Source of the DNA: Pontibacter roseus DSM 17521
Lineage (GTDB): Bacteria > Bacteroidota > Bacteroidia > Cytophagales > Hymenobacteraceae
Reading direction: 5' to 3'
Assembly (NCBI RefSeq): GCF_000373265.1
Contig: NZ_KB890768.1
Coordinates: forward strand, 62,001 to 126,000
DNA length: 64,000 nt
A program made the translations under genes and the position numbers. Of this stretch, positions 35,074-44,303 are shown in pieces; positions within the stretch are counted from its first letter, which is position 1, and every line of letters starts with the position of its first letter. A model generated the notes under the pieces. The model was given only the letters and a program-made list of their open reading frames with translations, searched no databases and had not been told where the DNA came from.

Positions 35074-35688
35074 TTAAAACAAGCCGAACAGCTCACTGTT
35101 GATGCGTTCGATGATACTGCCCAAATCCTCAGGATTGGCCACGAAGTCCATGTTGTTCACGTCAATCACGAGCAGTTTGCCCTGGTCGTAGCTGCTCATC
35201 CAGGTGTTGTAGTGCTCGTTGAGGTTGCGCAGGTAGTTGATGCTGATGTTGTTCTCGTAGTCGCGGTTGCGCTTCTCAATCTGGCCAATCAGCTTGGGCA
35301 GGTCGGCCTTCAGGTATATCATCAGGTCGGGGGCTTTCACCATGCTGATCATAGACTGGAACAGGGCGAAGTAGTTCTCGTAGTCGCGCGTGCTCATCAG
35401 CCCGGAATCGTGCAGGTTCTTGGCGAAGATGTAGGCGTCTTCGTAGATGGTGCGGTCCTGGATAACGTGCCCATCCTTGGCCTGTATCTGCTGTACCTGC
35501 CCGAAACGGCTGTTCAGGAAGTATACCTGCAGATGGAAAGCCCAGCGCTCCATGTCCTCGTAAAAATCCTTCAGGTAGGGGTTGTTCTCTACTGCCTCCA
35601 GGTATAGGTCCCACTTGAAATGTTGCGAGAGTTTGGTGGCCAGGGTGGTTTTGCCGGCGCCAATGTTGCCGACGATTGCAATGTGCAT
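35074..35688 (-). CDS. Deoxynucleoside kinase
   Basis: 204 residues. The P-loop is GNIGAGKTT (7-15). The nucleoside-binding and lid elements include YLEAVENNPYLKDFY, QDRTIYEDAYIF (the DRS-like motif) and NRDYENNISINYLRNLNE. This is the bacterial dNK family (deoxyadenosine/deoxyguanosine kinase type), which phosphorylates salvaged deoxynucleosides with ATP in the cytosol. Length is as expected. Purine versus pyrimidine preference cannot be told. Confidence 0.92.
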   Translation of the reverse strand: MHIAIVGNIGAGKTTLATKLSQHFKWDLYLEAVENNPYLKDFYEDMERWAFHLQVYFLNSRFGQVQQIQAKDGHVIQDRTIYEDAYIFAKNLHDSGLMSTRDYENYFALFQSMISMVKAPDLMIYLKADLPKLIGQIEKRNRDYENNISINYLRNLNEHYNTWMSSYDQGKLLVIDVNNMDFVANPEDLGSIIERINSELFGLF

Positions 35689-35981
35689 GGTAATAGTATA
35701 GTTGGTGAAAAACCGGGTTACAAAGTAAAGGTTTTTTGAGCACGATGCCGCCTAAAATCTGAACCCTGGAACAGCTTTTTTCTGTGGTCACCATACCTCC
35801 TGCCATACCTGTTTATCTGACTCAAGCCCAATCACAGGCGCTTTAAAAACTATCCAAGGATTTCAGATACCCTCCTAAGCAACTGTATTACAACCCATTG
35901 AATCACACTACCAACCCTCTCCTGCCTCGAGCGTACACTAGTGTGGTAAATCCGTTACATGAACCTTAACCATTGAAAGCT

Positions 35982-36161
35982 ATGACAAAAGGACACAATC
36001 AGGATAAAAACAAATCACAGAAGCCAGAGGCGAAGAAACAGTCTGACCAGCCTGGGCACAACAGCAGCCTGAGCGACCAGCAGAAGGACAAGAGCCCGAA
36101 CCAAGGCCGTAACAAGGAGAAAGACCAGTCAGGAGGCACCAAGGGCCAGAATGCCATCTAA
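35982..36161 (+). CDS. Small, highly hydrophilic disordered protein
   Basis: 59 residues from the ATG at 35982 (an upstream TTG at 35973 is possible). The composition is almost only Lys, Gln, Asp, Asn, Ser, Gly and Pro (HNQDKNKSQKPEAKKQSDQ), without hydrophobic core, so it should be intrinsically disordered and resemble stress or desiccation proteins. It is followed by a 16-bp perfect terminator hairpin. The leader has no obvious TAnnTTTG box. Confidence 0.7.
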   Translation: MTKGHNQDKNKSQKPEAKKQSDQPGHNSSLSDQQKDKSPNQGRNKEKDQSGGTKGQNAI

Positions 36162-36178
36162 AGGATAGACACATAAAA

Positions 36179-36220
36179 CAGCGGCGCCTGCAGATTGAGT
36201 CTGCAGGCGCCGCTGTTTTT
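36179..36220. terminator. Bidirectional terminator with 16-bp perfect stem
   Basis: CAGCGGCGCCTGCAGA and its exact complement enclose TTGAG. TTTTT follows on the + strand and TTTTAT on the minus strand, so it can serve both converging genes (35982 + and 36238 minus). Confidence 0.85.
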
Positions 36221-36237
36221 CAGGTATAGGTATAGCC

Positions 36238-36870
36238 TTAGCGCTTCTCTTTCATGTTGTTGTACATGTCTTTGGCATCGCGGCTCTTGCGGAGCGTGTT
36301 GAACTCCACCTGCAGGGCCGCCACCTTCAGTTTGTCGCTGTTGTTCATTTGCGCCAGCACCTGCTGCTTGCGGTCGTTGAGCACCAGGTATACGTGCTCT
36401 GCGTAGTCCCAGTCGCGGAGGCTCCAGTCGCTGCGCAGGCCCCGCACCGATTCCATGAAACGGGTATAGGTGTCGCGCATCTGGCTCGCTCGCAGGTTCC
36501 GGATGTTGCCGGTGCCGGTCAGGCGGCGCTCCCACTGTGCGGCCGTCTCCCGGTCCAGCGGTTGGCCCTGGCGCTCCTCATTCTCTGCCTCCCACTGCTT
36601 GTAGCGCCCTCTCAACTCGCCATATTCCTGCTTCGACTCCTCGGTCAGTTGGTTTGTCCCCTTCTCCAGCCCCTGGGTCTTGGCCTGGAACTCGCGCTTG
36701 ACGGTAGGCCATTCCGCCCGAATGGCGCTGTCGCCCTGGCTGGCTCTCCTGCTCATCCAGTTGCGGAATTCATCCAGGTCCTGCTCTAGCTTGGATTTGG
36801 TCTGGGCCTGTGCCCCAAGCGTCATTAGTGCGAGCAGCATCAATAAAGCTCCTTTGATGGTCTTCTTCAT
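36238..36870 (-). CDS. Secreted coiled-coil-rich protein of unknown function
   Basis: 210 residues. A signal peptide ends AQAQ (about residue 23). The rest is charged and helical (KLEQDLDEFRNWMSRRASQ, YGELRGRYKQWEAENEERQ), consistent with long coiled coils, and lacks Cys. No named family is recognised; it recalls small secreted helical proteins common in Bacteroidota. Confidence 0.72.
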   Translation of the reverse strand: MKKTIKGALLMLLALMTLGAQAQTKSKLEQDLDEFRNWMSRRASQGDSAIRAEWPTVKREFQAKTQGLEKGTNQLTEESKQEYGELRGRYKQWEAENEERQGQPLDRETAAQWERRLTGTGNIRNLRASQMRDTYTRFMESVRGLRSDWSLRDWDYAEHVYLVLNDRKQQVLAQMNNSDKLKVAALQVEFNTLRKSRDAKDMYNNMKEKR

Positions 36871-37110
36871 GGTTGGTAGGTGTGGTTTCGGATTAATGTT
36901 CTAACATACTATACCCATAAATATTATGCCACTATATTCTTATGCTGCTATATTTTCAAGGTCAACACAAACTTTAACATCTCATGTAAGGGGTATTCCC
37001 TACCTTTTTGGCGCCGCGTACGTTTAATGCAACGAAGGTGATATTTATTGCCCACCCCTTACCGGACACGTTCCAGTGGCGTGTTTCCCTTAGCCAAGCA
37101 AAACCAATGT

Positions 37111-39549
37111 ATGAGTAACAGAAGAGGCAACTTTCACGAAACCGTTGTTTCTATACCTAACAGAGACGATATCAAACTAAGCACTGAGCGGTTCCCGTTC
37201 AAGGCGACGCTCAGTCTGTCCCCGCTTATCTCCTACTGGGAGAACAAGATTGAGACAGACCCCAACTGCAACGTGTCCCGCGTAAACGAACTGGCCAGCC
37301 TGCTGCGCCAGAACCGGGAGCTGCTGGAGCCCATCGAAGACCCCTCCATCATCAACAAGTACATCAACACCGTGGACATCCTGATGGAGGACATCTTTCC
37401 GAGCGCATTGTGGGAGAACGACCTGCGGGCCACGGTGGTGCCGTTCCATTTCGATAGCTTCTATGCCACGCCGCGCCTGGAGGAACTCAACCTGCTGGGC
37501 GGCGGCAACTATACCGAGAAGCTCGACCTCGACCTGAAGACCCTGCTCTTCAGGCTCACCCTCTCTGCCTATACCTTGATTTTGGAGAAGTTCTACAACG
37601 CCAACTTCATGGTGGACGAGCCCTTCATCTTCACCATAAAGGATAAATTCACTAATCTGGAGCGGAACTACAAGCTGAGCATCGACCTCAAGTTCATGCA
37701 GGTAAAGGCGAAGGGCAAACCTAAAAAGCTGACCACGCAGGAAATCAACTTCCTGATAAACCGCTACAACAACCTGGACCTGTGGATGGAGAAACTGCCT
37801 CCCGATGACTTTGAGTTCAGCGGTTTCGCCATATACGACTTCACCGATGTGACCAACGAGGAGACCATTTCCTCGTTGCGCTACGATTTGCTGGACCAGG
37901 ATTCAGTGAACACCAAGGAGGGCTTTGAAAGCCTGCAACAGAAGCTGCGCGTGCTCTTCGGGCTTCCGGGCCTGCGTCTAGGCTTGGCCTCCTGCCCTTC
38001 GCTGCAGGAATTCGACTCCTACTACGCCCGCAAGACCTGGAACGGGCTGGTGCTCACCAACACCTGTGAGGTGACGCAGCAGGACTTACGCGATTCCATT
38101 TACCACCCGGTCATGTCGGAGAGCAGCACTATTGTGGTAGATGACCTCGAAATGATTGACAACCCCACCCGGCTGGAGCAACAGCTGCTGGCCTCAGGTG
38201 TGCGCAACCTGATTGTGGCGCCGCTGCAGTACGAGGGCAAAACCATCGGTCTGCTGGAGCTTGCCTCACCTATACCTGGCGAGCTCAATGCCCTTTCCAC
38301 TATCAAGCTCAAGGAGATTCTGCCGCTGTTCGCGCTGGCACTCAACCGCATGCTTGAGGAGTTGCGCAGCAGTATCCAGAACATCATCAAAGAAAAATAT
38401 ACCGCCATTCACCCTATTGTGGAATGGCGTTTCACGCAGGCGGCCATCAACCTGCTCGACAAGATGGAGCGCAATGTCAGCTCCGAGATTGAGCCAATTG
38501 TGTTCCGCGACATATACCCGCTCTACGGCGTATCTGATATCCGGAGCTCGGCCATGGAGCGGAATAAGGCCATACAAGGCGACCTGCTGGACCAGTTAGT
38601 CTATGCCAAAGAGGTGATTCTGGCAGCCAAAGACAACCTGCCTTTGTCTATACTCGATGAGTTGGTCTACAAAATAGACAAGTACTCCCAGAGCATCGTG
38701 CATGAGCTGGCCTCTGGCGACGAAGTCATGGTGCTGGAGTTCCTCCGCACCGAGATTGAGCCGCTCTTCAACCACTTCGAGCTGAAGTACCCCTCCACCA
38801 AAAAAGCCATTGATGCGTACCGCAAGGCCATCAACAACCCCAACGGTGTGGTGTACAACAAGCGCAGGGCCTATGAGGAGAGCCTATACCTGATAAATGA
38901 CACCATCTCCAACTTCCTGGACAGGGAGGAGGAGAAGGCGCAGCAGATTTTCCCGCACTATTTTGAGAAGTACAAGACCGATGGGCTGGAGTACAACATC
39001 TACATTGGGGAGTCATTGCTGAACAATGGCAATTTTGAGCAGCTATACCTCAAGAACATGCGCCTGTGGCAGCTGATGCTGACCTGCGAGATTGCCCGCC
39101 GCATACAAAAGCTGCGCGCCAACCTCAAGCTGCCCCTCGAAATCACGCAGCTCATCCTGGTGCACAGCAACCCTATCTCCATCCGCTTCCGACTCGATGA
39201 GAAGAAGTTCGACGTGGAAGGGGCTGACAACATCCGCTACGAAATCATAAAAAAGCGGATAGACAAAGCCGTGTTGCGTGGTTCGGACGAGCGCCTGACG
39301 CAGCCCGGCAAAATCGCCATCGTGTATACCCAGCAGCGGGAGGCCCAGGAGTACCGACGCTACATCGATTTCCTGCAGGCGGAGGGTTACATAGAAGATG
39401 AAGTGGAGGACGTGGAACTGGAGGAAATGCAAGGCGTGCAGGGTCTGCGAGCGCTTCGCATCAGCATCAATTTCCACGACCACCTGCGCCACAACATTGA
39501 CGCCGGCGACGAACTCCTCAACATAGCCCGTACGGCTGCCCTGAACTAG
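37111..39549 (+). CDS. GAF-domain-containing protein of unknown function
   Basis: 812 residues from the ATG at 37111. An upstream in-frame start at 37048 would add 21 residues in a region with few coding marks. A GAF-like domain lies at about 300-450 (YHPVMSESSTIVVDDLEM, GVRNLIVAPLQYEGKTIGLLEL). The large flanking regions are helical and contain no catalytic signature; no membrane segment. Similar long GAF proteins occur in Cytophagales and are taken as signalling scaffolds. No kinase or cyclase domain is attached and it stands alone, so partner and ligand are unknown. Confidence 0.8.
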   Translation: MSNRRGNFHETVVSIPNRDDIKLSTERFPFKATLSLSPLISYWENKIETDPNCNVSRVNELASLLRQNRELLEPIEDPSIINKYINTVDILMEDIFPSALWENDLRATVVPFHFDSFYATPRLEELNLLGGGNYTEKLDLDLKTLLFRLTLSAYTLILEKFYNANFMVDEPFIFTIKDKFTNLERNYKLSIDLKFMQVKAKGKPKKLTTQEINFLINRYNNLDLWMEKLPPDDFEFSGFAIYDFTDVTNEETISSLRYDLLDQDSVNTKEGFESLQQKLRVLFGLPGLRLGLASCPSLQEFDSYYARKTWNGLVLTNTCEVTQQDLRDSIYHPVMSESSTIVVDDLEMIDNPTRLEQQLLASGVRNLIVAPLQYEGKTIGLLELASPIPGELNALSTIKLKEILPLFALALNRMLEELRSSIQNIIKEKYTAIHPIVEWRFTQAAINLLDKMERNVSSEIEPIVFRDIYPLYGVSDIRSSAMERNKAIQGDLLDQLVYAKEVILAAKDNLPLSILDELVYKIDKYSQSIVHELASGDEVMVLEFLRTEIEPLFNHFELKYPSTKKAIDAYRKAINNPNGVVYNKRRAYEESLYLINDTISNFLDREEEKAQQIFPHYFEKYKTDGLEYNIYIGESLLNNGNFEQLYLKNMRLWQLMLTCEIARRIQKLRANLKLPLEITQLILVHSNPISIRFRLDEKKFDVEGADNIRYEIIKKRIDKAVLRGSDERLTQPGKIAIVYTQQREAQEYRRYIDFLQAEGYIEDEVEDVELEEMQGVQGLRALRISINFHDHLRHNIDAGDELLNIARTAALN

Positions 39550-39617
39550 CCATACCTGAATATTGCTACCTCAATTGCACTATACCTAAAAAGGCAACTT
39601 TTTTATCCATGACATTC

Positions 39618-39657
39618 AAAAGGCAATAATCTGATTAACAGATTATTGCCTTTTTTT
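39618..39657 (+). terminator. Intrinsic terminator of the GAF-protein gene
   Basis: AAAAGGCAATAATCTG pairs perfectly (16 bp) with CAGATTATTGCCTTTT around ATTAA, followed by T residues. Confidence 0.85.
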
Positions 39658-39805
39658 ATTTATTGTAGGATTTCATCAGACTTGCCTTTGTTTTAGATTT
39701 TATTTACCTGAGTGCAATTTATTTTCAAAAAGCCGCGTTTTACCTGAGACTGCCGGAGAAACGTACCGCCCAGTCGCATTTTTCACTATTTCAACTTTTA
39801 GCCAA

Positions 39806-40606
39806 ATGAAATTGAAAAACAGATTTTTACCCGCCATGCTATTTCTTGGCGTGGTAGTCTTGTCGTCGTGCGAGAAGAGAGAGAACGAAGCCGCTAACCC
39901 GTCCTTTGAGCAGGGAGCGCTTTCGCATGTGATGCTGGACTCAGCTGAGGTGACATCCTTCAGGTTCGCTGGCAAGCACATCACCCAAATCAACCACTAC
40001 GACAAGAAGTCCGGTGAAGTAGAGAGCTTTGAGAAGTTTGAGCGCGATGGCAAAGGTCAACTGGTGAAGTCCACGACCTATGCCGGCAAGAGCCAGGCCG
40101 TACTGGCGGAGCAGCTCTATACCTACAACGACAAAGGTGAGCTTTCTAAGTCCGTCACCTCCTACCTCACCAACGGGAAAGCCGATTTCAGCACCTACTC
40201 CACATATGAGTATGATGCGACCAACAAACTGAGCAAAAAATCTGTTTATGAGGGCTCTGAGCAAGAGGGCAAGCTGAAGTCATTCACGAAGTATGACCTG
40301 TTGCCAAACGGTAACTACAGCCAGGAGAAGCAGTATGTAGTGGACGGCACTGGCACAGCCAAACTGTTCTCGACTACCACCAACTCCTTCGATTCAAACC
40401 CGAATCCTTTCCATGGTTTTGCTGAGCCAGGCACTGCCAGCAGCCCCAACAACCTGACCCGCTCCATGACGGAGGTGCATGCCAGCAAAAAGTCTTACAC
40501 ACACTCTTACTCTTACAAGTACGATGAGAGCGGCCACCCGATTAGCCAGACGGTGACACTGCCAAATGGCAAGAGCCAGACCTTCACCTACGTGTACAGC
40601 AAGTAA
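39806..40606 (+). CDS. Lipoprotein with YD-like repeats
   Basis: 266 residues; lipobox VVLSSC with Cys at 22. The mature part repeats short beta hairpins with aromatic-Asp/Asn turns (EQLYTYNDKGELSKSV, YSTYEYDATNKLSKKS, HSYSYKYDESGHPISQ), the pattern of YD/RHS-type repeats. Probably surface exposed; no enzymatic motif. The 256-bp region upstream contains one terminator and an AT-rich stretch likely to hold its promoter. Confidence 0.82.
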   Translation: MKLKNRFLPAMLFLGVVVLSSCEKRENEAANPSFEQGALSHVMLDSAEVTSFRFAGKHITQINHYDKKSGEVESFEKFERDGKGQLVKSTTYAGKSQAVLAEQLYTYNDKGELSKSVTSYLTNGKADFSTYSTYEYDATNKLSKKSVYEGSEQEGKLKSFTKYDLLPNGNYSQEKQYVVDGTGTAKLFSTTTNSFDSNPNPFHGFAEPGTASSPNNLTRSMTEVHASKKSYTHSYSYKYDESGHPISQTVTLPNGKSQTFTYVYSK

Positions 40607-40618
40607 GCAAATGTTCCC

Positions 40619-40665
40619 AACAGCACAGCCCCCGGATACTTCTATCCGGGGGCTGTGCTGTTTTT
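40619..40665 (+). terminator. Terminator with 20-bp perfect stem
   Basis: The arms run 40619-40638 and 40643-40662 with a 4-nt CTTC-type loop and no mismatch, then TTT. It is among the longest perfect stems in the window. Confidence 0.85.
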
Positions 40666-40714
40666 ATGCGTATCCTTTATGGCTGCGGCATACCTATATA
40701 TGCATAGAAATGAG

Positions 40715-40722
40715 TATATTTG
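40715..40722 (+). promoter_or_regulatory. -7 element of the CDGSH gene
   Basis: TATATTTG is an exact TAnnTTTG match 22 nt before the GTG at 40745, implying a very short leader. No good -33 element is seen. Confidence 0.45.
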
Positions 40723-40744
40723 TTTTTAAGCAAAAGATAAAACC

Positions 40745-40969
40745 GTGGCAACAACCAAGATAACAGTAAACAACAACGGGTCGCTGAGAATAGAGGGCGA
40801 CTTTGAGATAGTGGATAAGAATGGCAACGTGTATGGTCTGGGAGGCCGCGAACTGGTCTCCATCTGCCGCTGTGGCCTGTCCCAGAACAAGCCTTTCTGC
40901 GATGGCTCCCACAAAGGCCACTTTGAGCACGATGCCCAGGCCTTTGACCTGCCGCCCAAAAAGCAGTAG
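40745..40969 (+). CDS. CDGSH iron-sulfur domain protein
   Basis: 74 residues, GTG start. The CDGSH motif is complete: Cys41 and Cys43 in CRCGLSQ, Cys52 and His56 in FCDGSH, binding one labile [2Fe-2S] cluster. It is the short bacterial form. The product is soluble, with a role in iron or redox sensing presumed from the family. A gene with a zinc ribbon follows after 31 bp on the same strand. Confidence 0.92.
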   Translation: MATTKITVNNNGSLRIEGDFEIVDKNGNVYGLGGRELVSICRCGLSQNKPFCDGSHKGHFEHDAQAFDLPPKKQ

Positions 40970-41000
40970 CCGCCTCTTAGTTTCTTAAGCATGTAGTACC

Positions 41001-41444
41001 ATGGCAGAGCGTTTGATTACCATCGCCACTTTCAACCAGCCAACGGAGGCGCACATTCTCAAGGGTCGGTTGGAGGCAGAGGGCATTCCCTGTTTCCTGG
41101 GGGATGAGCACATCATCGCGGCCCAACCCCTCTACTCAGTGGCGGTAGGTGGCGTGAAGCTGCGTGTGACGGAGGGCGATGAGCAGGAGGCGCGCGAGAT
41201 GCTGGCCCGAATCCAGGGCGGCACCAGCGAGTACATCCTGGACGACAACATTGAGTTGGCCCCGCCCATGCAGGAGCATGTCCAGGAAGTCACCTGCCCG
41301 GAATGCCAATCAGACTACATTGGCGAAGAGAAGTACTCCAAAGCGGTGTTCTCAATCTCCTATCTGCTGCTGGGGTTTCCGGTGCCCTTTGTCAGCCGGA
41401 AGTATACCTGCTACGACTGCGGCCATACCTGGAAGCATAAATAA
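41001..41444 (+). CDS. DUF2007-type protein with C-terminal zinc ribbon
   Basis: 147 residues. The N-terminal DUF2007 (putative signal-transducing) domain spans about 4-70: ITIATFNQPTEAHILKGRLE, IPCFLGDEH, GGVKLRVTEGDEQEA. The C-terminal part has CPEC (about 98-101) and CYDCGHTW, a four-Cys zinc ribbon split by a hydrophobic segment (FSISYLLLGFPVPF). DUF2007 proteins are linked to PII-like signalling folds; direct role unknown. Likely co-transcribed with the CDGSH gene. Confidence 0.83.
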   Translation: MAERLITIATFNQPTEAHILKGRLEAEGIPCFLGDEHIIAAQPLYSVAVGGVKLRVTEGDEQEAREMLARIQGGTSEYILDDNIELAPPMQEHVQEVTCPECQSDYIGEEKYSKAVFSISYLLLGFPVPFVSRKYTCYDCGHTWKHK

Positions 41445-41474
41445 AGAAGGGTGCCTTTACAGGCACCCTTCTTT
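41443..41474 (+). terminator. Intrinsic terminator overlapping the DUF2007 stop codon
   Basis: AAAGAAGGGTGCC pairs perfectly with GGCACCCTTCTTT (13 bp, 6-nt loop). The left arm begins inside the stop codon. Confidence 0.85.
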
Positions 41475-41568
41475 ATTTTACAGCTCAGTCATGTAGGTAT
41501 AGGCCCTGTCATAGCCAGCTGCTACAGAACAATTGACTACCGGAGCCAGATTCGGTGGGTTTCCGGGG

Positions 41569-41823
41569 TTATCCCTTCAACCTGTGCACCAAAGCCACGT
41601 ATTCATCACGGGCCTCCTCCTGGTCTTTTCCTCTGAGTTTGGCCCAGGCATCCCATTTGGCAATGGCTTTGAAATCGAAGCCGCCAGGACGGTCGGTGTT
41701 AACGTCCCCTTCGGTCGCTTGCTTGTACAGCGAATAAAGCTGCAGCAGTATGTCGTTTGAAGGTCGTTCTGTCAGGGTTTTGGATTGCTCTACTGCACTT
41801 TCAAATTCTTGTTGTGTGGCCAT
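41569..41823 (-). CDS. Acyl-CoA-binding protein (ACBP)
   Basis: 84 residues from the ATG at 41823. The family signature is plain: FESAVEQSKTLTERPSNDILLQLYSLYKQATEGD (seen in parts), RPG, KWDAWAKLRG. These residues form the four-helix acyl-CoA pocket of eukaryotic-type ACBP, which buffers long-chain acyl-CoA in the cytosol. Longer upstream starts would add an atypical tail. It is divergent from the S9 peptidase gene. Confidence 0.93.
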   Translation of the reverse strand: MATQQEFESAVEQSKTLTERPSNDILLQLYSLYKQATEGDVNTDRPGGFDFKAIAKWDAWAKLRGKDQEEARDEYVALVHRLKG

Positions 41824-41985
41824 AGTTCTTGTAAAAGTTTGGATTCGTGATGGGAAACAAGATATAAAATAATACGCTGCATGCATAACTTTTATCTCAA
41901 ATTGTTCAGTCCAGTTTTCGCTTATTTTCACTTACCGGGCACCAGGCTATACCTTCCTCGGCATCAAACATCAACAAAAGGAACC

Positions 41986-44202
41986 ATGACAAAACGAAAA
42001 ACCACCGCAACAGGCGCTGCTTTGCTGCTGGCCATCTGCCTGGCAGTAGGTGCCGGCTGCAGCAGCAGCAAAACCACGGACTCCACAGCGGCCAACACGG
42101 CTGAGCAGGCCGCTAAACAGCAGGCTGCCGCCACCCCACCCGCTGCTACCACACAGCCGCAGCCTCCAGCCGCCCCTAAAAAGCCGAAAGAACTGACAGC
42201 ACACGGCCAAACCCGCACCGACAACTACTATTGGCTCAACGAGCGCGAGAACCCGGAGGTGATTGCTTACCTGAACGCTGAAAATGCTTATACCAAGCAG
42301 GTGATGGCCGACACCGAGGAACTGCAGGAAAAGCTGTTCAAGGAAATCGTGAGCCGCATCAAGCAGACAGATGAGTCGGTACCCTTCAAAAAGAACGGCT
42401 ACTTCTACTATACCCGCTACGAAGCCGGCAAGGAGTACCCGATTTTCGCCCGGCGCAAAGGAACGATGCAGGCACCCGAGGAGGTGATGCTGAACGCCAA
42501 CGAACGCGCCGAAGGCAAGAGCTACTACGCGCCGGCCGGCATGGAAGTGAGCCCGAACAACAGGCTGCTGGCCTTCGGCGAGGACACTGTGAGCCGCCGG
42601 CAGTATACCATCCGTTTCAAGGATTTGCAGACGGGCGAGTTGCTGCCAGACCGTATCCCTAACACGACGGGCGGGGCTGTATGGGCCAACGACAACAAGA
42701 CGGTCTTCTATACCATGAAGGACCCGTCTCTGCGTTCCTTCAAAATCTTCAGTCATACCTTGGGTACTCCTACCTCGCAGGACAAAGAGGTATACCACGA
42801 GAAGGACGAGACCTTCAGCACCTATGTGTATAAGACTAAGTCAGAGAAATACATCATCATCGGGTCCAGCAGCACGCTGTCGCAGGAATACCGCTACGCC
42901 GATGCCAGCAAGCCCGCCGCCGGCTTCAAAATCATACAGCCACGTGAACGTGGGCTGGAGTATGACGTGGACCACTTCGGCAACAACTTCTACATCCGGA
43001 CGAACAAGGACGGCGCCACCAACTTCAAACTGATGCAGACGCCGGTAGGCAAAACTGCCAAGGAGAACTGGAAAGAGGTGATTCCGCACCGCGCCGATGT
43101 CTTGTTAGAAGGCACCGAGATTTTCAAGGATTACCTGGTGCTGCAGGAGCGCAAGAACGGCTTGACGGAACTCCGCATCAAGAAGTGGAACGACCCGAAG
43201 ACCGATTATTACGTTGATTTCGGGGAGGAGGCCTATACGGCCAGCATCGGCATCAACCCAGAGTTCGACAGTAAGACGCTGCGCTACAACTACAGCTCCC
43301 TCACCACGCCAGGCTCCACTTTCGATTACAACATGGTGACGAAGGAGAAAACCTTGCTGAAGGAGCAGGAAGTGGTAGGCGATTTCAACAAGGAGAACTA
43401 CGAAGCCAAGCGCATTTACGCCACAGCCAAGGACGGCACTAAAATCCCGATTTCGCTGGTATACCGCAAGGGCCTGCAATTGGATGGCAACAACCCCACC
43501 CTGCTCTACGCCTACGGCTCCTACGGCATCACCATGAACCCAGGCTTTAGCTCGGTGCGCCTCAGTCTGCTCGACAGAGGCTTTGTGTACGCCATCGCTC
43601 ATATCCGGGGCGGCCAGGAGATGGGACGCCAGTGGTACGAAGACGGCAAGATGCTCAAAAAGAAGAACACTTTCACCGACTATATCGCCTGCGCCGAGCA
43701 CCTGATTCAGCAGAAGTACACCAACCCAGATAAGCTCTTCGCACAAGGAGGCAGTGCCGGTGGATTGTTGATGGGCGCCGTCGTGAACATGCGCCCTGAC
43801 CTGTTCGAAGGCGTGCACGCTGCCGTGCCTTTCGTGGACGTGGTGACCACTATGCTTGACACCAGCATACCCCTCACGACGGGTGAGTTTGACGAATGGG
43901 GAAACCCTGCCGAGAAGCAGTATTATGACTACATGCTCTCGTACTCGCCCTATGACAACGTGGAGGCCAAGGAATACCCGAACATGCTGGTGACCACTGG
44001 CCTGCATGACTCGCAGGTACAGTACTTTGAACCTGCCAAGTGGGTAGCCAAGCTGCGCGAAATGAAGACGGATGACAACCTGCTCCTGCTCCAGACCAAT
44101 ATGGAAGCCGGTCACGGCGGCGCCTCCGGCCGTTTCCAGCCATACCGTGAGACGGCGCTTCAATATGCCTTCTTCCTTAAACTGGCAGGTATAGAGGAGT
44201 AG
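41986..44202 (+). CDS. S9A prolyl oligopeptidase / oligopeptidase B-like lipoprotein
   Basis: 738 residues from the ATG at 41986. Lipobox VGAGC with Cys 25, then a long Ala/Pro/Gln-rich linker. The beta-propeller covers about 75-480. The catalytic domain has QGGSAGG (Ser 590) and EAGHGG (His 710) with the Asp between them, plus TTGEFDEWGNP, a protease II feature. Such enzymes cut short peptides after basic or Pro residues; here the enzyme is predicted to be lipid-anchored outside the cytoplasm. A 28-bp perfect palindrome follows. Confidence 0.92.
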   Translation: MTKRKTTATGAALLLAICLAVGAGCSSSKTTDSTAANTAEQAAKQQAAATPPAATTQPQPPAAPKKPKELTAHGQTRTDNYYWLNERENPEVIAYLNAENAYTKQVMADTEELQEKLFKEIVSRIKQTDESVPFKKNGYFYYTRYEAGKEYPIFARRKGTMQAPEEVMLNANERAEGKSYYAPAGMEVSPNNRLLAFGEDTVSRRQYTIRFKDLQTGELLPDRIPNTTGGAVWANDNKTVFYTMKDPSLRSFKIFSHTLGTPTSQDKEVYHEKDETFSTYVYKTKSEKYIIIGSSSTLSQEYRYADASKPAAGFKIIQPRERGLEYDVDHFGNNFYIRTNKDGATNFKLMQTPVGKTAKENWKEVIPHRADVLLEGTEIFKDYLVLQERKNGLTELRIKKWNDPKTDYYVDFGEEAYTASIGINPEFDSKTLRYNYSSLTTPGSTFDYNMVTKEKTLLKEQEVVGDFNKENYEAKRIYATAKDGTKIPISLVYRKGLQLDGNNPTLLYAYGSYGITMNPGFSSVRLSLLDRGFVYAIAHIRGGQEMGRQWYEDGKMLKKKNTFTDYIACAEHLIQQKYTNPDKLFAQGGSAGGLLMGAVVNMRPDLFEGVHAAVPFVDVVTTMLDTSIPLTTGEFDEWGNPAEKQYYDYMLSYSPYDNVEAKEYPNMLVTTGLHDSQVQYFEPAKWVAKLREMKTDDNLLLLQTNMEAGHGGASGRFQPYRETALQYAFFLKLAGIEE

Positions 44203-44213
44203 AAAAACGCTTC

Positions 44214-44271
44214 CCTGAAACGCAATACGGCCCCGCTGCAGTTCTGCAGCGGGGCCGTATTGCGTTTCAGG
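44214..44271 (+). terminator. 28-bp perfect inverted repeat after the S9 peptidase gene
   Basis: Arms 44214-44241 and 44244-44271 are exact complements with a 2-nt spacer. They begin 12 bp after the stop codon. A T tract is weak, so it may act as a terminator through the GCGTTT end or as an mRNA-stabilising stem. Confidence 0.7.
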
Positions 44272-44303
44272 TGTTTCAAGCTAGCCCTCCACGCGAATAC
44301 CAA

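Noticed and set aside
43105..44163. 352-codon minus-strand frame
   Set aside because: Antisense to the catalytic domain of the oligopeptidase B-like gene.
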